The notes: generated by a model not told the origin, from the letters alone. Positions 38,904 to 47,834 are shown, counted from the stretch's first letter. The stretch is DNA of 64,000 nt from Spongiactinospora rosea (GCF_003315795.1 NZ_QMEY01000027.1:1-64000); one strand, 5' to 3'. A program made the numbers and translations.

Positions 38904-39842
38904 ATGACCCACACCGAGACCGAGATCGACGCCGAGCTGATCCGGGACCTGCTCCGCGACCAGCACCCCGACCTGGCCGATCACCCCGTGCGGCTCGGCG
39001 CGCAGGGCTGGGACAACCAGTTGTGGCGGCTCGGTGACGACCTCGCCGTCCGGCTGCCCTGGGTGACGGATGCCGAGGACACGCGGCTGCGCGAGGAGCA
39101 CGCCTGGGTGCCCGGTCTCGCGCCGCGGCTGCCGCTGCCGGTCCCCGTGCCGCAGCGGCTCGGTGAGCCTTCCGCGCGGTTCCCGCGGCCGTGGATCGTC
39201 ACCACCTGGGTGCCGGGCGAGCCCGCCGACCGCGCCCCCGTCACGCGCGCCGCGGAGGCGGCCGGCGTCCTGGCCGCCTTCCTGACGGCGCTGCACCGGC
39301 CCGCCCCCGAGGACGCGCCCCCCGGCCGCTTCGGCCGCGGCGGCCCGCTGGCCGGGCTCTCCGAGGGTTTCGCCGGGCAGCTCGCCGCGGCCACCGGACT
39401 GGGGCTCGTCCCCGACCCGGACGCCGTACGCGCCGTCTGGGACGACGCCGTCGCCGCCCCCGCCTGGACGGGCCCGGCGGTGTGGCTGCACGGCGACCTG
39501 CACTCGGCCAACGTCCTCACCGCGGACGGCGCCTTCTGCGGCGTGATCGACTTCGGCGACCTCTGCTCGGGCGACCCGGCCTGCGACCTCGCCGCCGCCT
39601 GGACCCTGCTGCCGGACGGCGCCATCGACCGCTTCCACGCCGCCTACCGCCCGGCCCCGGACGCCGCGACCCTGCGCCGCGCCCGCGGCTGGGCGGTACT
39701 GGTCGCGCTGGTCGGCCTCCAGGTCGGCGACGCGGGCGTCCACGGCCGCCCCGGCGGCAAGGCCACCTGGGGCCCGCCCGCCCGCGCCGCGCTCCGCCGC
39801 CTCGTCAGCCCCGCAGCCGGTACCGGATCGGCAACCGCTTGA
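38904..39842 (+). CDS. Aminoglycoside phosphotransferase (APH)-family kinase
   Basis: 312 residues of the APH/choline kinase fold. Brenner motif WLHGDLHSANVL and the metal-binding GVIDFGDLCSGDPACDLAAAW are intact, and the N-lobe ALGAQGWDNQLWRLG-type loop is present in altered form (LGAQGWDNQLWRL). The family phosphorylates antibiotics or small metabolites such as choline or homoserine; nothing here shows antibiotic resistance. It lies 11 bases after the M20 gene, with no good ribosome site. Its last 38 bases overlap the convergent P450. Confidence 0.85.
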   Translation: MTHTETEIDAELIRDLLRDQHPDLADHPVRLGAQGWDNQLWRLGDDLAVRLPWVTDAEDTRLREEHAWVPGLAPRLPLPVPVPQRLGEPSARFPRPWIVTTWVPGEPADRAPVTRAAEAAGVLAAFLTALHRPAPEDAPPGRFGRGGPLAGLSEGFAGQLAAATGLGLVPDPDAVRAVWDDAVAAPAWTGPAVWLHGDLHSANVLTADGAFCGVIDFGDLCSGDPACDLAAAWTLLPDGAIDRFHAAYRPAPDAATLRRARGWAVLVALVGLQVGDAGVHGRPGGKATWGPPARAALRRLVSPAAGTGSATA

Positions 39843-41058
39843 GGCCGCCGACGAACGTGGTCGCGACGTGCTCCGGCCGGCCGGCGAGTTCGATCGTCTC
39901 CAGCCGGGACAGCAGCTCCTCGAAGAAGGCCCGCACCTCGATCCGGGCCAGCGCGGCACCCAGGCAGAAGTGCACCCCGAACCCGAACGCCAGGTGCTTG
40001 TTGGGGTCACGGCCCACGTCGAAGCGGAACGGTTCGTCGAAGACCGCCTCGTCCCGGTTCCCCGACGGGTAGGACAGCAGTACCGACTCGCCCTCGCGGA
40101 TCGTCACGTCGCCCAGGCGGTAGTCGCGGTTCGCGGTCCGCATGAACTCCTTGACCGGCGTCACCCAGCGGATCATCTCCTCGACCGCCAGCGGCAGCAG
40201 CGTGGGATCGGCGCGCAGCCGGTCGAGCTGGCCGGGGTTCTCGATCAGCGCGTGCAGCCCGCCGGAGATCGTCGAACTGGTGGTGTCGTGCCCGGCGGTC
40301 GCGATGATCACGTAGTAGGAGGTGGTGTCGAGGTCGTTCAGCGGCTCGCCGTCCACCGTGGCGTTGGCGATCGCCGAGGCCAGGTCGTCGGTCGGGTGGC
40401 GGCGGCGGGCGGCGGTGAGCTCCTGGAAGTAGCCGAAGAAGTCCAGCAGGACCGCCATCTTCTCCTCGGGGGTCTCCCCGCGGCGCATGTCGCCGTCGTC
40501 CCCGCCGAACATCTCCTGGGTGAGCTTGAGCATCCGCCCGAAGTCCGACTCGGGCAGCCCGAGCAGCGACAGGATCACGTACAGCGGGTAATGCGCCGCC
40601 ACCTGCTGGACGAAGTCGCAGGTCCCGCCGAGCGCGGCCAGCCGATCGACGTGCCTGCGGGCCAGCTCCCGAATGCGCGGTTCCAGGGCGCGCATCGCCT
40701 TCGGCCGGAACCAGTCCGCCCCGATGGCCCGGGTCACCCGGTGATCCGGGTCGTCCATGTGGACCAGCGTGCGCAGCGCGGGGGCGCCCTGCTCGACCTT
40801 CCGCCTGACCTCGGCGTCGAGGGCCGCGGGCAGCAACTGCGGGCGGGGCGCGTTCAGGAAGATCTGGTGGTTGCGCTCGATCTCCATGATGTCGGCGTGC
40901 CGGGTGATCGCCCAGAACGGACGGTAGTCCTCGGGTTCGACCCAGTGCACCGGGGCCTCGCGGCGCAGCAGCGCGAGCGCCTCGTGCAGCCGGTCGTCGT
41001 CGGCGTACGCCTGCGGATCGGCGAGCGCGCGGCCCGCCTCCTCCACGGTCAAGCTCAT
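39805..41058 (-). CDS. Cytochrome P450
   Basis: 417 residues, full P450: I-helix IATAGHDTTSSTISGG with a normal Asp-Thr pair, ExxR in EEMIRWVTP, and heme loop FGFGVHFCLGAALAR. The N-terminal region and the K-helix sequence resemble actinobacterial P450s acting on steroids, fatty acids or terpenoids (CYP125/142-like at recall level), but the subfamily cannot be fixed here. ATG 41058 is preceded by GAGGGGG; an upstream in-frame ATG at 41097 adds 13 residues. No ferredoxin gene is adjacent. Confidence 0.88.
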   Translation of the reverse strand: MSLTVEEAGRALADPQAYADDDRLHEALALLRREAPVHWVEPEDYRPFWAITRHADIMEIERNHQIFLNAPRPQLLPAALDAEVRRKVEQGAPALRTLVHMDDPDHRVTRAIGADWFRPKAMRALEPRIRELARRHVDRLAALGGTCDFVQQVAAHYPLYVILSLLGLPESDFGRMLKLTQEMFGGDDGDMRRGETPEEKMAVLLDFFGYFQELTAARRRHPTDDLASAIANATVDGEPLNDLDTTSYYVIIATAGHDTTSSTISGGLHALIENPGQLDRLRADPTLLPLAVEEMIRWVTPVKEFMRTANRDYRLGDVTIREGESVLLSYPSGNRDEAVFDEPFRFDVGRDPNKHLAFGFGVHFCLGAALARIEVRAFFEELLSRLETIELAGRPEHVATTFVGGLKRLPIRYRLRG

Positions 41059-41150
41059 CCCGGCCCCCTCAAGATCGTCACATGTGCCGGAGACCACTCA
41101 ATCACGGGGGTTCTCCGGTCCCGATTCCGGCACTCTCGATCCCCCGGAGG

Positions 41151-41181
41151 TCGTACGGGGCGGGCGGCTCGCCCCGTACGA
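41151..41181. terminator. Hairpin terminator after the S41 protease gene
   Basis: TCGTACGGGGCG (41151-41162) and CGCCCCGTACGA (41170-41181) form a perfect 12-bp stem with a 7-base loop, beginning 14 bases beyond the minus-strand stop codon at 41195. No U-tract follows, as is common for actinomycete terminators. Confidence 0.7.
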
Positions 41182-41194
41182 GACGCGAAAGGCG

Positions 41195-42532
41195 TCAGAG
41201 CAGCGAGAGCGCTTTGGCCACCCCCGGGTCGCGTCCGGTGGCCAGGTCGAGGGCCGTCATCGGGGCGTGGTGGTCGACCGGTACGCCGACCGTGTCGATG
41301 ATCTCGCGGGCGGGCCCGAGGTGCCGGACCTGGGGGAGCAGCAGGACGCTGCCGTCGTCGAGCAGGTACGCCTTGCCCGGGCCGGAGACGGCCCCGGCGG
41401 TGCGGGTCCCGATGAGGGTGCCCAGGCCGTTGTCCTTGACCGCCGCGCTGAAGTCCTCGCAGGCCGAGGCGCACGCGCGGTCGGTGAGGACGATCAGCCG
41501 CGAACCGAGCAGCGGCACGCTGTCGTCCGTCCGGTTGGGCACGCAGTCCCCCTTCAGGGGACAGAAGTAGCTGGTGATCTTGCCGTGCGCGAACGCGCCG
41601 AGCAGCCGGGTCACCTCGTGGGGCGACCCGCCGCCGTTGCCGCGCAGGTCCAGGACCACGGCCTTCGGCTTGTCCCGCAAGGCGGCGATGACCTTGTCGG
41701 CGGCGCCCTTGAAGAAGCCGGGCAACCGGACGTAGGTGGCGTCGCCGGGCAGCGGCTTCGTCGTCACCTCCGAGGGCTGCCGGGTGAGCGGGCCCTGCTT
41801 GATGCTGACGGTCCGGGTCCGCCCGGTCGTGGGGCGCTTGAGGGTGAGCCGTACCGTTTCGGCGGCGAGCAGGCCCGGAACGCCCTGGTTGATGGTGTCC
41901 CCGATGAACGTCGGCACGCCGTTGACCTTGACCAGGATGTCGCCGGGACGTACGTCCGCCTTGGCGGCGGGGCTGCCGGGCAGCACCCGGGTGATGTACA
42001 GCGGCGGCCGGGCCGCCGGGTCCAGCCCGTCGCCCTGCTGCGCCGACGCGCCCACGATGCCCGTCCCGGTCGGCCCGCCCGCAGGCGGCGGGGGCGGTGC
42101 GATCCAGCGGGCGTGGTTGTCCTGGAGCCCGGCGACCATGCCGGTGATCGCGGCGCGCAGCGCGCCCGGGTCGCCGGTGCCGAGGGCCTTGGCGAAGGCG
42201 GTCCAGTCGGTGTCGCGGTTCCCGGTCAGCGCGGGCAGCCGCAGGTCGGCCCGGTCGGTGCCGTACCGCAGCAGGTGCCGGGTGTAGGCGGAGAGTGCGC
42301 TCTTCAGTAACCCGGTGGAGTCCATGACCGGGCCGCTGTAGTAGTTGTCCAAGATGCAGGAGTACGCCTGGCGCAGCGTGTCCACCGAGGTCGGCGGCGC
42401 CGAATCCGGTGGCGGAGCCGTGGCCGGTACGCAGTCGGCGTTCGGGGCGGGGGCCGCCGCCGCGGGGGCGGTCATGGCGCAGGCCGTCACCAGGACGGCG
42501 GCGCAGATGGCTTTGATCATGGCCGCCAGCAT
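41195..42532 (-). CDS. Secreted S41-family (C-terminal processing/tricorn-like) serine protease with PDZ domain
   Basis: 445 residues. A Sec signal peptide (residues 1-27, ending AAAA) is followed by a proline-rich linker, a helical N-domain, a PDZ domain (about 175-250: PLYITRVLPGSPAAKADVRPGDILVKVNGV) and the S41 core. KAVVLDLRGNGGGSPHEV and RLIVLTDRACASACEDFSAAVKD show the catalytic Ser (within SACEDF-type motif) in the expected place. Two Cys pairs outside the core may be disulfides. Degrades or processes exported proteins. Divergent from a two-component system whose repeat sites lie in the gap. An ATG at 42520 is an alternative start. Confidence 0.87.
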   Translation of the reverse strand: MLAAMIKAICAAVLVTACAMTAPAAAAPAPNADCVPATAPPPDSAPPTSVDTLRQAYSCILDNYYSGPVMDSTGLLKSALSAYTRHLLRYGTDRADLRLPALTGNRDTDWTAFAKALGTGDPGALRAAITGMVAGLQDNHARWIAPPPPPAGGPTGTGIVGASAQQGDGLDPAARPPLYITRVLPGSPAAKADVRPGDILVKVNGVPTFIGDTINQGVPGLLAAETVRLTLKRPTTGRTRTVSIKQGPLTRQPSEVTTKPLPGDATYVRLPGFFKGAADKVIAALRDKPKAVVLDLRGNGGGSPHEVTRLLGAFAHGKITSYFCPLKGDCVPNRTDDSVPLLGSRLIVLTDRACASACEDFSAAVKDNGLGTLIGTRTAGAVSGPGKAYLLDDGSVLLLPQVRHLGPAREIIDTVGVPVDHHAPMTALDLATGRDPGVAKALSLL

Positions 42533-42555
42533 GGCGGGGGGCGCGTTTCCCGGCT

Positions 42556-42591
42556 GTGAACGCGATGGTTAACGCGGCTGTAACCGCGATT
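42556..42591. promoter_or_regulatory. Three tandem 12-bp direct repeats between the protease and response-regulator genes
   Basis: GTGAACGCGATG, GTTAACGCGGCT and GTAACCGCGATT follow each other without gaps (consensus GTNAAC/CGCG). OmpR/PhoB-type regulators bind direct repeats of 11-12 bp, and the minus-strand words GTTCAC and GTTAAC recall the actinomycete PHO box. The gene at 42609 encodes exactly this class, so autoregulation together with control of the S41 protease is likely. Confidence 0.6.
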
Positions 42592-42608
42592 GGTGTATGC
42601 ACGTCGGC

Positions 42609-43262
42609 ATGCGGGTTCTGGTGGCCGAAGACGAACGTGACCTCGCCGATCTCGTGGCGGTGGGGCTGCGCCGCCACGCCATGGCCGTTGACGTGGTGTA
42701 CGACGGGCTCGCCGCGGTGGAACGGCTGGCGGTGCACGACTACGACGTCCTCGTACTGGACCGGGACCTGCCCGAGATGCACGGTGACCTCGTCTGCCGC
42801 GAGCTGGTCGCGCGCGGGAGCCGTACCCGGATCCTGATGATGACGGCGGCGGCGTCCGTTCCCGAGCGGGTGGCGGGCCTGGGGATGGGCGCGGACGACT
42901 ACCTGCCCAAGCCGTTCGACTACGCCGAGCTGGTGGCCCGCGTACGGGCTCTGGGGCGGCGCAGCCGGCCGCACGTACCGCCGGTGCTGACCCGTCAGGG
43001 GATCGTGCTGGACACCCACCGGATGCAGGCGTCGCGGGACGGGCGGCACCTGCACCTGTCGCTCAAGGAGTTCGCCGTGCTGGAAGTGCTGATGCGGGCC
43101 GACGGCGCGGTGGTGAGCGCCGAACGGCTGCTTGAGGAGGCGTGGGACGAGCACACCGACCCGTTCACCACGGTGGTGCGGGTCGTGGTCAGCCGGTTGC
43201 GCGGCAAACTGGGCGACCCGCCGTGCATCCACACCATTCCCGGCGCGGGATACCTGCTGTGA
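42609..43262 (+). CDS. OmpR-family response regulator
   Basis: 217 residues. The receiver domain (1-115) keeps the acidic pocket (VAEDE), phospho-acceptor Asp in VLVLDRDLPE (about residue 50) and the Lys of LPKPFDYAEL. The winged-helix effector spans about 125-217 (HLSLKEFAVLEVLMRADGAVVSAERLLEEAWDE, shown in part, to the TIPGAGYLL end). A second in-frame ATG at 42597 would add four residues; I prefer 42609 because the protein then starts MRVLVAEDE like its family. It overlaps the kinase gene by GTGA. Confidence 0.9.
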   Translation: MRVLVAEDERDLADLVAVGLRRHAMAVDVVYDGLAAVERLAVHDYDVLVLDRDLPEMHGDLVCRELVARGSRTRILMMTAAASVPERVAGLGMGADDYLPKPFDYAELVARVRALGRRSRPHVPPVLTRQGIVLDTHRMQASRDGRHLHLSLKEFAVLEVLMRADGAVVSAERLLEEAWDEHTDPFTTVVRVVVSRLRGKLGDPPCIHTIPGAGYLL

Positions 43263-44350
43263 CGACGATCCGGGTACGGCTCACCCTGATCTACTCCGGG
43301 CTGTTCCTGCTGACCTCGGTCGTGCTGCTGATCACCGTCAACCTGCTGCTGCGCCAGGCGCTGGACGCGCGGATCGCGCGGCTGCCCGAGGAGGCGGTGG
43401 CCCCGTCCGAGGTCGGGCCGCGGCCCGACCGCCCGCTGCGCCCGCCGCTGCCCGAGCTGGTGAACGACGTGATCGGCTACCACTGGGAGGTCACGTGGTT
43501 CACGGTCGGGGCCCTCACGCTGGTGTCGCTGATCGTCGGCCGGTTGGTCGCCGGGCGCATGCTGCGGCCCGTCCACCGGATCACCGCCACCGCGCAACGG
43601 CTGTCCCTGTCCACCCTGCACGAACGGATCGCGCTGTCCGGGCCGCAGGACGAGCTGAAGGAACTCGCCGACACCTTCGACGCGATGCTCGACCGGCTGG
43701 AACGCTCCGTCGCGGGGCAGCGGCGGTTCATCGCGAACGCCTCCCACGAACTGCGCACCCCGCTGGCCGTCCAGCGGGCGGCGATCGAGATCGGGCTGCC
43801 GGAGGACGTCGGCGAGATCCGCCGCACGCTCCTGCTCAACAACCGCCGCGCGGAGCACCTCATCGACGCCCTGCTCGTCCTGGCCCAGGCGGAACACGGC
43901 CTGGACAAGCGCACCCCGGTGGCCCTGGACGAGGTGGTACGGCTCGTCCTGGCGGAGAAGGTCTCCGACGGCATCACCGTGACGGGCAGGGTGGAGCCGT
44001 TCGTCGTCGATGGGGATCCGGTACTGCTCAACCGGCTCGTCACCAACCTCGTGGACAACGCGATCCGCTACAACCACCCCGGCGGAACCGTCGAGGTGAC
44101 GCTCTCCCGTGGCGTCCTGACGGTACGCAACACCGGCCCGCACGTCCCTCCGGAACGTTTCGGCGATCTCTTCGAGCCCTTCCGGCGGCTTGAGACCACC
44201 CGCACCCAGGGCGCCGGACTCGGGCTGTCGATCGTCGCCTCGATCGCGAAGGCGCACGGGGCCGACGTACGGGCGAGCCCCAATCCGGGCGGCGGCTTGG
44301 AATTCGTCGTGCAATTCAACCGGATTCCGCGTTCTGCCAGACGAGCGTGA
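43259..44350 (+). CDS. Sensor histidine kinase (HAMP-type)
   Basis: 363 residues. Helix 1 (about residues 8-30), an external loop of some 45 residues, helix 2 (about 78-100), HAMP, then HisKA with H-box ASHELRTPLAVQ and HATPase with N-box NLVDNAIRYN and G-box GAGLGLSIVASI. The short extracytoplasmic loop suggests sensing at the membrane rather than a bound ligand. Translationally coupled to the response regulator. The partner operon is likely the divergent S41 protease. The final 35 bases overlap the convergent HTH gene. Confidence 0.9.
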   Translation: MTTIRVRLTLIYSGLFLLTSVVLLITVNLLLRQALDARIARLPEEAVAPSEVGPRPDRPLRPPLPELVNDVIGYHWEVTWFTVGALTLVSLIVGRLVAGRMLRPVHRITATAQRLSLSTLHERIALSGPQDELKELADTFDAMLDRLERSVAGQRRFIANASHELRTPLAVQRAAIEIGLPEDVGEIRRTLLLNNRRAEHLIDALLVLAQAEHGLDKRTPVALDEVVRLVLAEKVSDGITVTGRVEPFVVDGDPVLLNRLVTNLVDNAIRYNHPGGTVEVTLSRGVLTVRNTGPHVPPERFGDLFEPFRRLETTRTQGAGLGLSIVASIAKAHGADVRASPNPGGGLEFVVQFNRIPRSARRA

Positions 44351-45158
44351 ACTGCTCGTGGAAATGGCCGAACCACTCACCGTCCCGGGCCCGCTGGACG
44401 CTGAACGAGGGCCGTAGGTCGTAGTCGCCGTGAAAGGACATCAAACGCAGGTCCATACGGCCGTCCGGGAGCCCGGGGTCGTAGGCGTAAAGGGTGTAGG
44501 GCGGCAGATAGTCGATCTGGCGCAGGCATAGCCCGGGGAATTCGGCTTCGAGCCCGTGCAGGATGTCCAGGTTGTTGTCCAGGGCCTCGCGCAGCCGCCC
44601 GATGTCGGAATCGGCCGAACGGAACGCGGCCATGGTCATCGCCGCCCCCGCCCGGGTGATCAGCAGCACCCTGACCCGGACTCCCCGGGTGAGCGCCTTG
44701 TGGACGAAGGGCCGCAGGAAGGGCAGGTACATCGGCAGGACCGCCCCCCACAGCCACACCTCCTCCCGCGCCTGCCCGATCCGGGCGGCGACGTCGTTCA
44801 CGTCCTGGCGTTCCGCGAAGAACCGCGCGGCGGACTCGTCCCTGCCACGCCCCCGGTCGCCCGCCACCCGCTCCAGCGCTTCGAGCCACACCCGTACCTG
44901 CCGCTCGTCATGGACCTGGAAGGCCGCGAGCAGGTCCCTGAGCAGGGACGGCCGCGGCGGCCGGACCCCCTTCAGCACGTCGTGCACGGTCGAGGTCGGC
45001 AGTGGCCGCCGATGACCCATGCCCCACTGCTCCAGCTCGCGCAGCGACAACGGCGGGTACTGGGAACGCCGCAGCTCCGCCAGGCACTCCGCGAGTTCTC
45101 CGGCCGTCCGGACGGCCGCCACCCGGGCCAGAAGCTCATCGCCGCGCACCTTTTCCAC
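44316..45158 (-). CDS. HTH domain protein with a C-terminal domain of unknown (PLD-like?) fold
   Basis: 280 residues from GTG 45158. Residues about 10-80 form an XRE-type segment (LAECLAELRRSQYPPLSLRELEQWG, then LPTSTVHDVLKGVRPPRP), typical of actinobacterial HTH proteins. Residues 115-280 have the pattern of a phosphotransferase-like alpha/beta domain: VWLWGAVLPMYLPFLRPFVHKALTRGVRVRVLLIT followed by RMDLRLMSFHGDYDLRPS. That resembles half of a phospholipase D-like domain but without an HxKxxxxD motif. A regulator or sensor role is plausible; function is not known. A longer frame reaches GTG 45242. Confidence 0.6.
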   Translation of the reverse strand: MEKVRGDELLARVAAVRTAGELAECLAELRRSQYPPLSLRELEQWGMGHRRPLPTSTVHDVLKGVRPPRPSLLRDLLAAFQVHDERQVRVWLEALERVAGDRGRGRDESAARFFAERQDVNDVAARIGQAREEVWLWGAVLPMYLPFLRPFVHKALTRGVRVRVLLITRAGAAMTMAAFRSADSDIGRLREALDNNLDILHGLEAEFPGLCLRQIDYLPPYTLYAYDPGLPDGRMDLRLMSFHGDYDLRPSFSVQRARDGEWFGHFHEQFTLVWQNAESG

Positions 45159-45277
45159 GCTAACCGTCCGCGCCGGGTGCGGCCGTCCGGGCGGGACACC
45201 GGACGAACGGGGATTGCCGGACAGATCGCCGGACTGAGCCACTGGGAGGGATCACCCGCAACGAGGAAGGGTTCGTC

Positions 45278-46357
45278 ATGACACATGTGGTCGTCATCGG
45301 TGCCGGTCTCTACGGCGCGGCGGTCGCCGCGGGGCTGGCCAGGCGGGGCGCGCGGGTCACGGTCGTGGACGGCGGCGCTCCGGGGCAGGGTACGTCCGGG
45401 GCGACGTTCTCGTGGATCAACTCCTGCGGCCGGAAGCCGGAGGTCTACCACCGGTTCGCGGTGGCGGGCGTACGGGCCCACCGCAGGCTGGCGGCCTCGG
45501 CGCGGCACGGCGACTGGTACCACGAAACGGGCGATCTGGCGTGGGCGACGGACCCGGCCCAACGCGAGAAGCTGCGGCGGAAGGTCGCCGACGGCCTGGC
45601 GCAGGGCGAGGAGGTGCGGTGGCTCAGCCGGGCCGAGGCCCTGCGCCTGGAGCCCGGCCTGGACCCGGACCGGCTGCCCGCAGAAGAGATCGCGTACTTC
45701 CCCCGCGAGGGCTGGATCGAGCCGGCCCGGTTGATCGGCCACCTGCTGGCGTACGCGCTCACCCGGGGCGGCGAGCTGGTCCGCGACGACCCCGTCACCG
45801 GCCTTGAGGTGGCCGGTGACCTGGTACGCGCGGTCCGCCTCGCCTGCGGACGGCGGTTACCGGCGGACGCCGTGGTGAACTGCGCGGGCCCGCAGGCGGC
45901 CCGAATCGCCGAACTCGCGGGCCTGGCCCTGCCCATGCGCAACACCCACGGCGTCGTGATCTGCACCTCGCCGGTGGCGGTGTGGATATCGCACGTCGTC
46001 CACGCCCCGGACGTCCACCTGCGCCCGGACGGCGGCGGCCGCCTGCTGCTGCACGCCCCCCGCATCGACGGCCCGGCCGACGCCGTACTCGCCGCCGCGT
46101 CCGCGCTCTACCCGGCCCTGACCGGCGCCACCGTGGAAAGCGTCCGGGCAGGCGAACGCCCCATCCCCGCCGACGGCCTCCCCGTTCTGGGCCGGGCACG
46201 CACGCTGCCCAACTTCCACTTCGCCGTCTCCCACAGCGGCGCGACTTTGAGCGTCCACGCGGGCGACCTCGTCGCGGCAGAAGCCCTCGGCATTCACCAG
46301 GACACGGCCCTGGCCGCTTTCCGTTTCGAGCGATTCCTGCCTCGATCGGCGCGATAA
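45278..46357 (+). CDS. FAD-dependent oxidoreductase (DadA/DAO family)
   Basis: 359 residues. FAD motif HVVVIGAGLYGAAVAAGLARRGARVTVVD (in part) at the N-terminus, the substrate-side WINSCGRKPEVYHRFA segment, and the C-terminal ADGLPVLGRARTLPNFHFAVSHSGATLS that completes the FAD site. Members oxidise amino acids such as D-amino acids, glycine or sarcosine. GAGGAAGG precedes ATG 45278. It stands alone between a divergent HTH gene (119 bases) and a decayed reading frame, so no pathway is suggested. Only distantly like the paralogue at 16172. Confidence 0.83.
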   Translation: MTHVVVIGAGLYGAAVAAGLARRGARVTVVDGGAPGQGTSGATFSWINSCGRKPEVYHRFAVAGVRAHRRLAASARHGDWYHETGDLAWATDPAQREKLRRKVADGLAQGEEVRWLSRAEALRLEPGLDPDRLPAEEIAYFPREGWIEPARLIGHLLAYALTRGGELVRDDPVTGLEVAGDLVRAVRLACGRRLPADAVVNCAGPQAARIAELAGLALPMRNTHGVVICTSPVAVWISHVVHAPDVHLRPDGGGRLLLHAPRIDGPADAVLAAASALYPALTGATVESVRAGERPIPADGLPVLGRARTLPNFHFAVSHSGATLSVHAGDLVAAEALGIHQDTALAAFRFERFLPRSAR

Positions 46358-46378
46358 TGACCGGATGAGGGGGTGCTG

Positions 46379-46583
46379 ATGTATTTGGTTTATCGGTCGT
46401 GGGAAGAAAGCCCGCTGGGCAAGGTGGTACGGCATTTACCTCAGCCGACCGTCCTTTCCTGGGTACGCGGAATGTGGGCCGAGGCCCCGGAGGACGATCC
46501 CGATGCGGATCCGCCGGGGGCTCGGCAGAGTCCAGGAGTCACCCGACGGCTATGAGGTGCTGGAACTCCACCAGTGCGGATGA
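46379..46583 (+). pseudogene. Frameshifted remnant of a conserved actinobacterial hypothetical gene
   Basis: ATG 46379, six bases after GAGGGG, opens MYLVYRSWEESPLGKVVRHLPQPTVLSW..., which resembles the N-terminus of a conserved actinomycete family of about 120-150 residues (HRSHYxGPLSxRxRRLPxxxVLxWF at recall level). The frame then turns into low-quality sequence and stops at 46555. A +1 frame from 46503 instead reads RRGLGRVQESPDGYEVLELHQCG with normal codon use and ends at 46583. One deletion or insertion would join them, yet even then the gene is short, so it is probably decayed. Confidence 0.4.
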
Positions 46584-46588
46584 ACGGG

Positions 46589-47206
46589 TCACATCGCGAT
46601 GAGGTAGCCGACGACTCCGACCAGGGCGAGCGGTACGACCAGCGCGAGGCTTTCCAGCCGATGGCGGTGCGTACGCCCCAGCGCGAGGGGCACCAGCAAC
46701 GCGACCGCCGTGAGGATCAGCGCCGTGGACCACCCGAACGTCCCCGACAGTACGTTCTTCAGCGCCTCGGCGATGAACACCCCGCCCAGCGCGGCGAGCC
46801 CGATGTTCGCCTGCCACCTGCGGCTGCTGCGGTACCAGGCCCCGGCGATGCCGAAGACGACGCCCGCCACGACGCCGAAGCCCATCCAGATGAAGGCCAC
46901 CGGGCTGTAGAACGTGGCGCTGTCATCGCCGAGAAAGACGACGGCCGAGGCGTAGTAGCCCTCCACGGCGAGTACGAGCAGAAGCGCCCCGGCCACGGAC
47001 ACCCGCACCAGGCCCTCGACGCCCCACGCGCCCACGGCGAACGCGGCGACGGCCCACACGGCCGGGGAGTTCGCGAGGTTGGCCCACGGGTAAGGCAGCG
47101 TCACCTGGCCCAGCAGGTCGACGGGCCCGAGAAGCAGCCCCCCGGCCGTGGCCACGGCCATCAGCACCCACGTCGCGGGAACCGCGTTCCGCGACGGCGC
47201 CGACAT
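46589..47206 (-). CDS. Six- to seven-helix membrane protein, function unknown
   Basis: 205 residues, ATG 47206, overlapping the stop of the upstream minus-strand gene (TGATG). Regularly spaced hydrophobic helices cover nearly the whole chain; short loops carry few charges. FIWMGFGVVAGVVFGIAGAWYRSSRRWQANIG is the longest conserved-looking piece. It resembles an actinobacterial family of small polytopic membrane proteins (DUF6518-like at recall level). Co-transcribed with the gene before it; no partner suggests a role. Confidence 0.65.
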   Translation of the reverse strand: MSAPSRNAVPATWVLMAVATAGGLLLGPVDLLGQVTLPYPWANLANSPAVWAVAAFAVGAWGVEGLVRVSVAGALLLVLAVEGYYASAVVFLGDDSATFYSPVAFIWMGFGVVAGVVFGIAGAWYRSSRRWQANIGLAALGGVFIAEALKNVLSGTFGWSTALILTAVALLVPLALGRTHRHRLESLALVVPLALVGVVGYLIAM

Positions 47207-47670
47207 CACGGTCCCTCCTCCGGTGGCGTGGGCCGTGGCCAGGTGACGGCGGAGAACACCACCGAGCAGGCCAGGAACCCGGCGCACATCGCCGCGAAGC
47301 CGGACCAGAACGAGCTGAGCGACGTACCGAGGTCGATCCCGAGCAGCAACGCCGTGACGAGCCCCGCCGACACCCCCGCGACCAGGCCGGGGACGTACCG
47401 GGGCGGCTTGTGCGCCACGGCCCCGGTGAGCGGCAGCACCAGCGGGAACAACGCCACGGCCCACCCCGCCCTCGGCTCCCCGGACAACGCGAGCCGCACG
47501 GCCGTCACGACAGCCGACACACCGACCGCCACCACCGTCCAGATGACGAGCTTGAGCGGGTGATAGCGCCGATTGTGCTCGGACGCGTAGGCGTCAGGAC
47601 CGAACGTCCAAAAGGTAAGGAGTTCTCCGATCATGTCGCCTATATGCGACCTGTCATCCTCACGTCCCAT
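47206..47670 (-). CDS. Small membrane protein of unknown function
   Basis: 154 residues from ATG 47670. A polar N-terminus (about 40 residues) is followed by four hydrophobic segments (KLVIWTVVAVGVSAVVTAVRLALS onward) and a short Pro/Glu-rich tail. ATG 47691 and ATG 47634 are possible starts; the choice is uncertain because no ribosome site stands out. It precedes and overlaps the membrane-protein gene at 46589, so the two probably form a pair. The gene is divergent from the DprA-like gene, 164 bases away. Confidence 0.5.
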   Translation of the reverse strand: MGREDDRSHIGDMIGELLTFWTFGPDAYASEHNRRYHPLKLVIWTVVAVGVSAVVTAVRLALSGEPRAGWAVALFPLVLPLTGAVAHKPPRYVPGLVAGVSAGLVTALLLGIDLGTSLSSFWSGFAAMCAGFLACSVVFSAVTWPRPTPPEEGP

Positions 47671-47834
47671 TCCTAAACTCGCCACATCCATCCCCCACGC
47701 CTCGTATGCACTGCCCCGGCGAGTTGTCAAAGCCCGGATCGGCATGGCCGTCCTGAGCCGATCGCGGTGTGCCGCCCCGTGAACACCGGCACTATGGGCG
47801 CTCATGCTACGCGCCTCCCGGGGTCGAGACGGTG

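Noticed and set aside
38904..39842. APH-like kinase as an aminoglycoside resistance gene
   Set aside because: The fold is shared with many metabolite kinases, and it lies behind a catabolic operon without any antibiotic gene; resistance would be guesswork.
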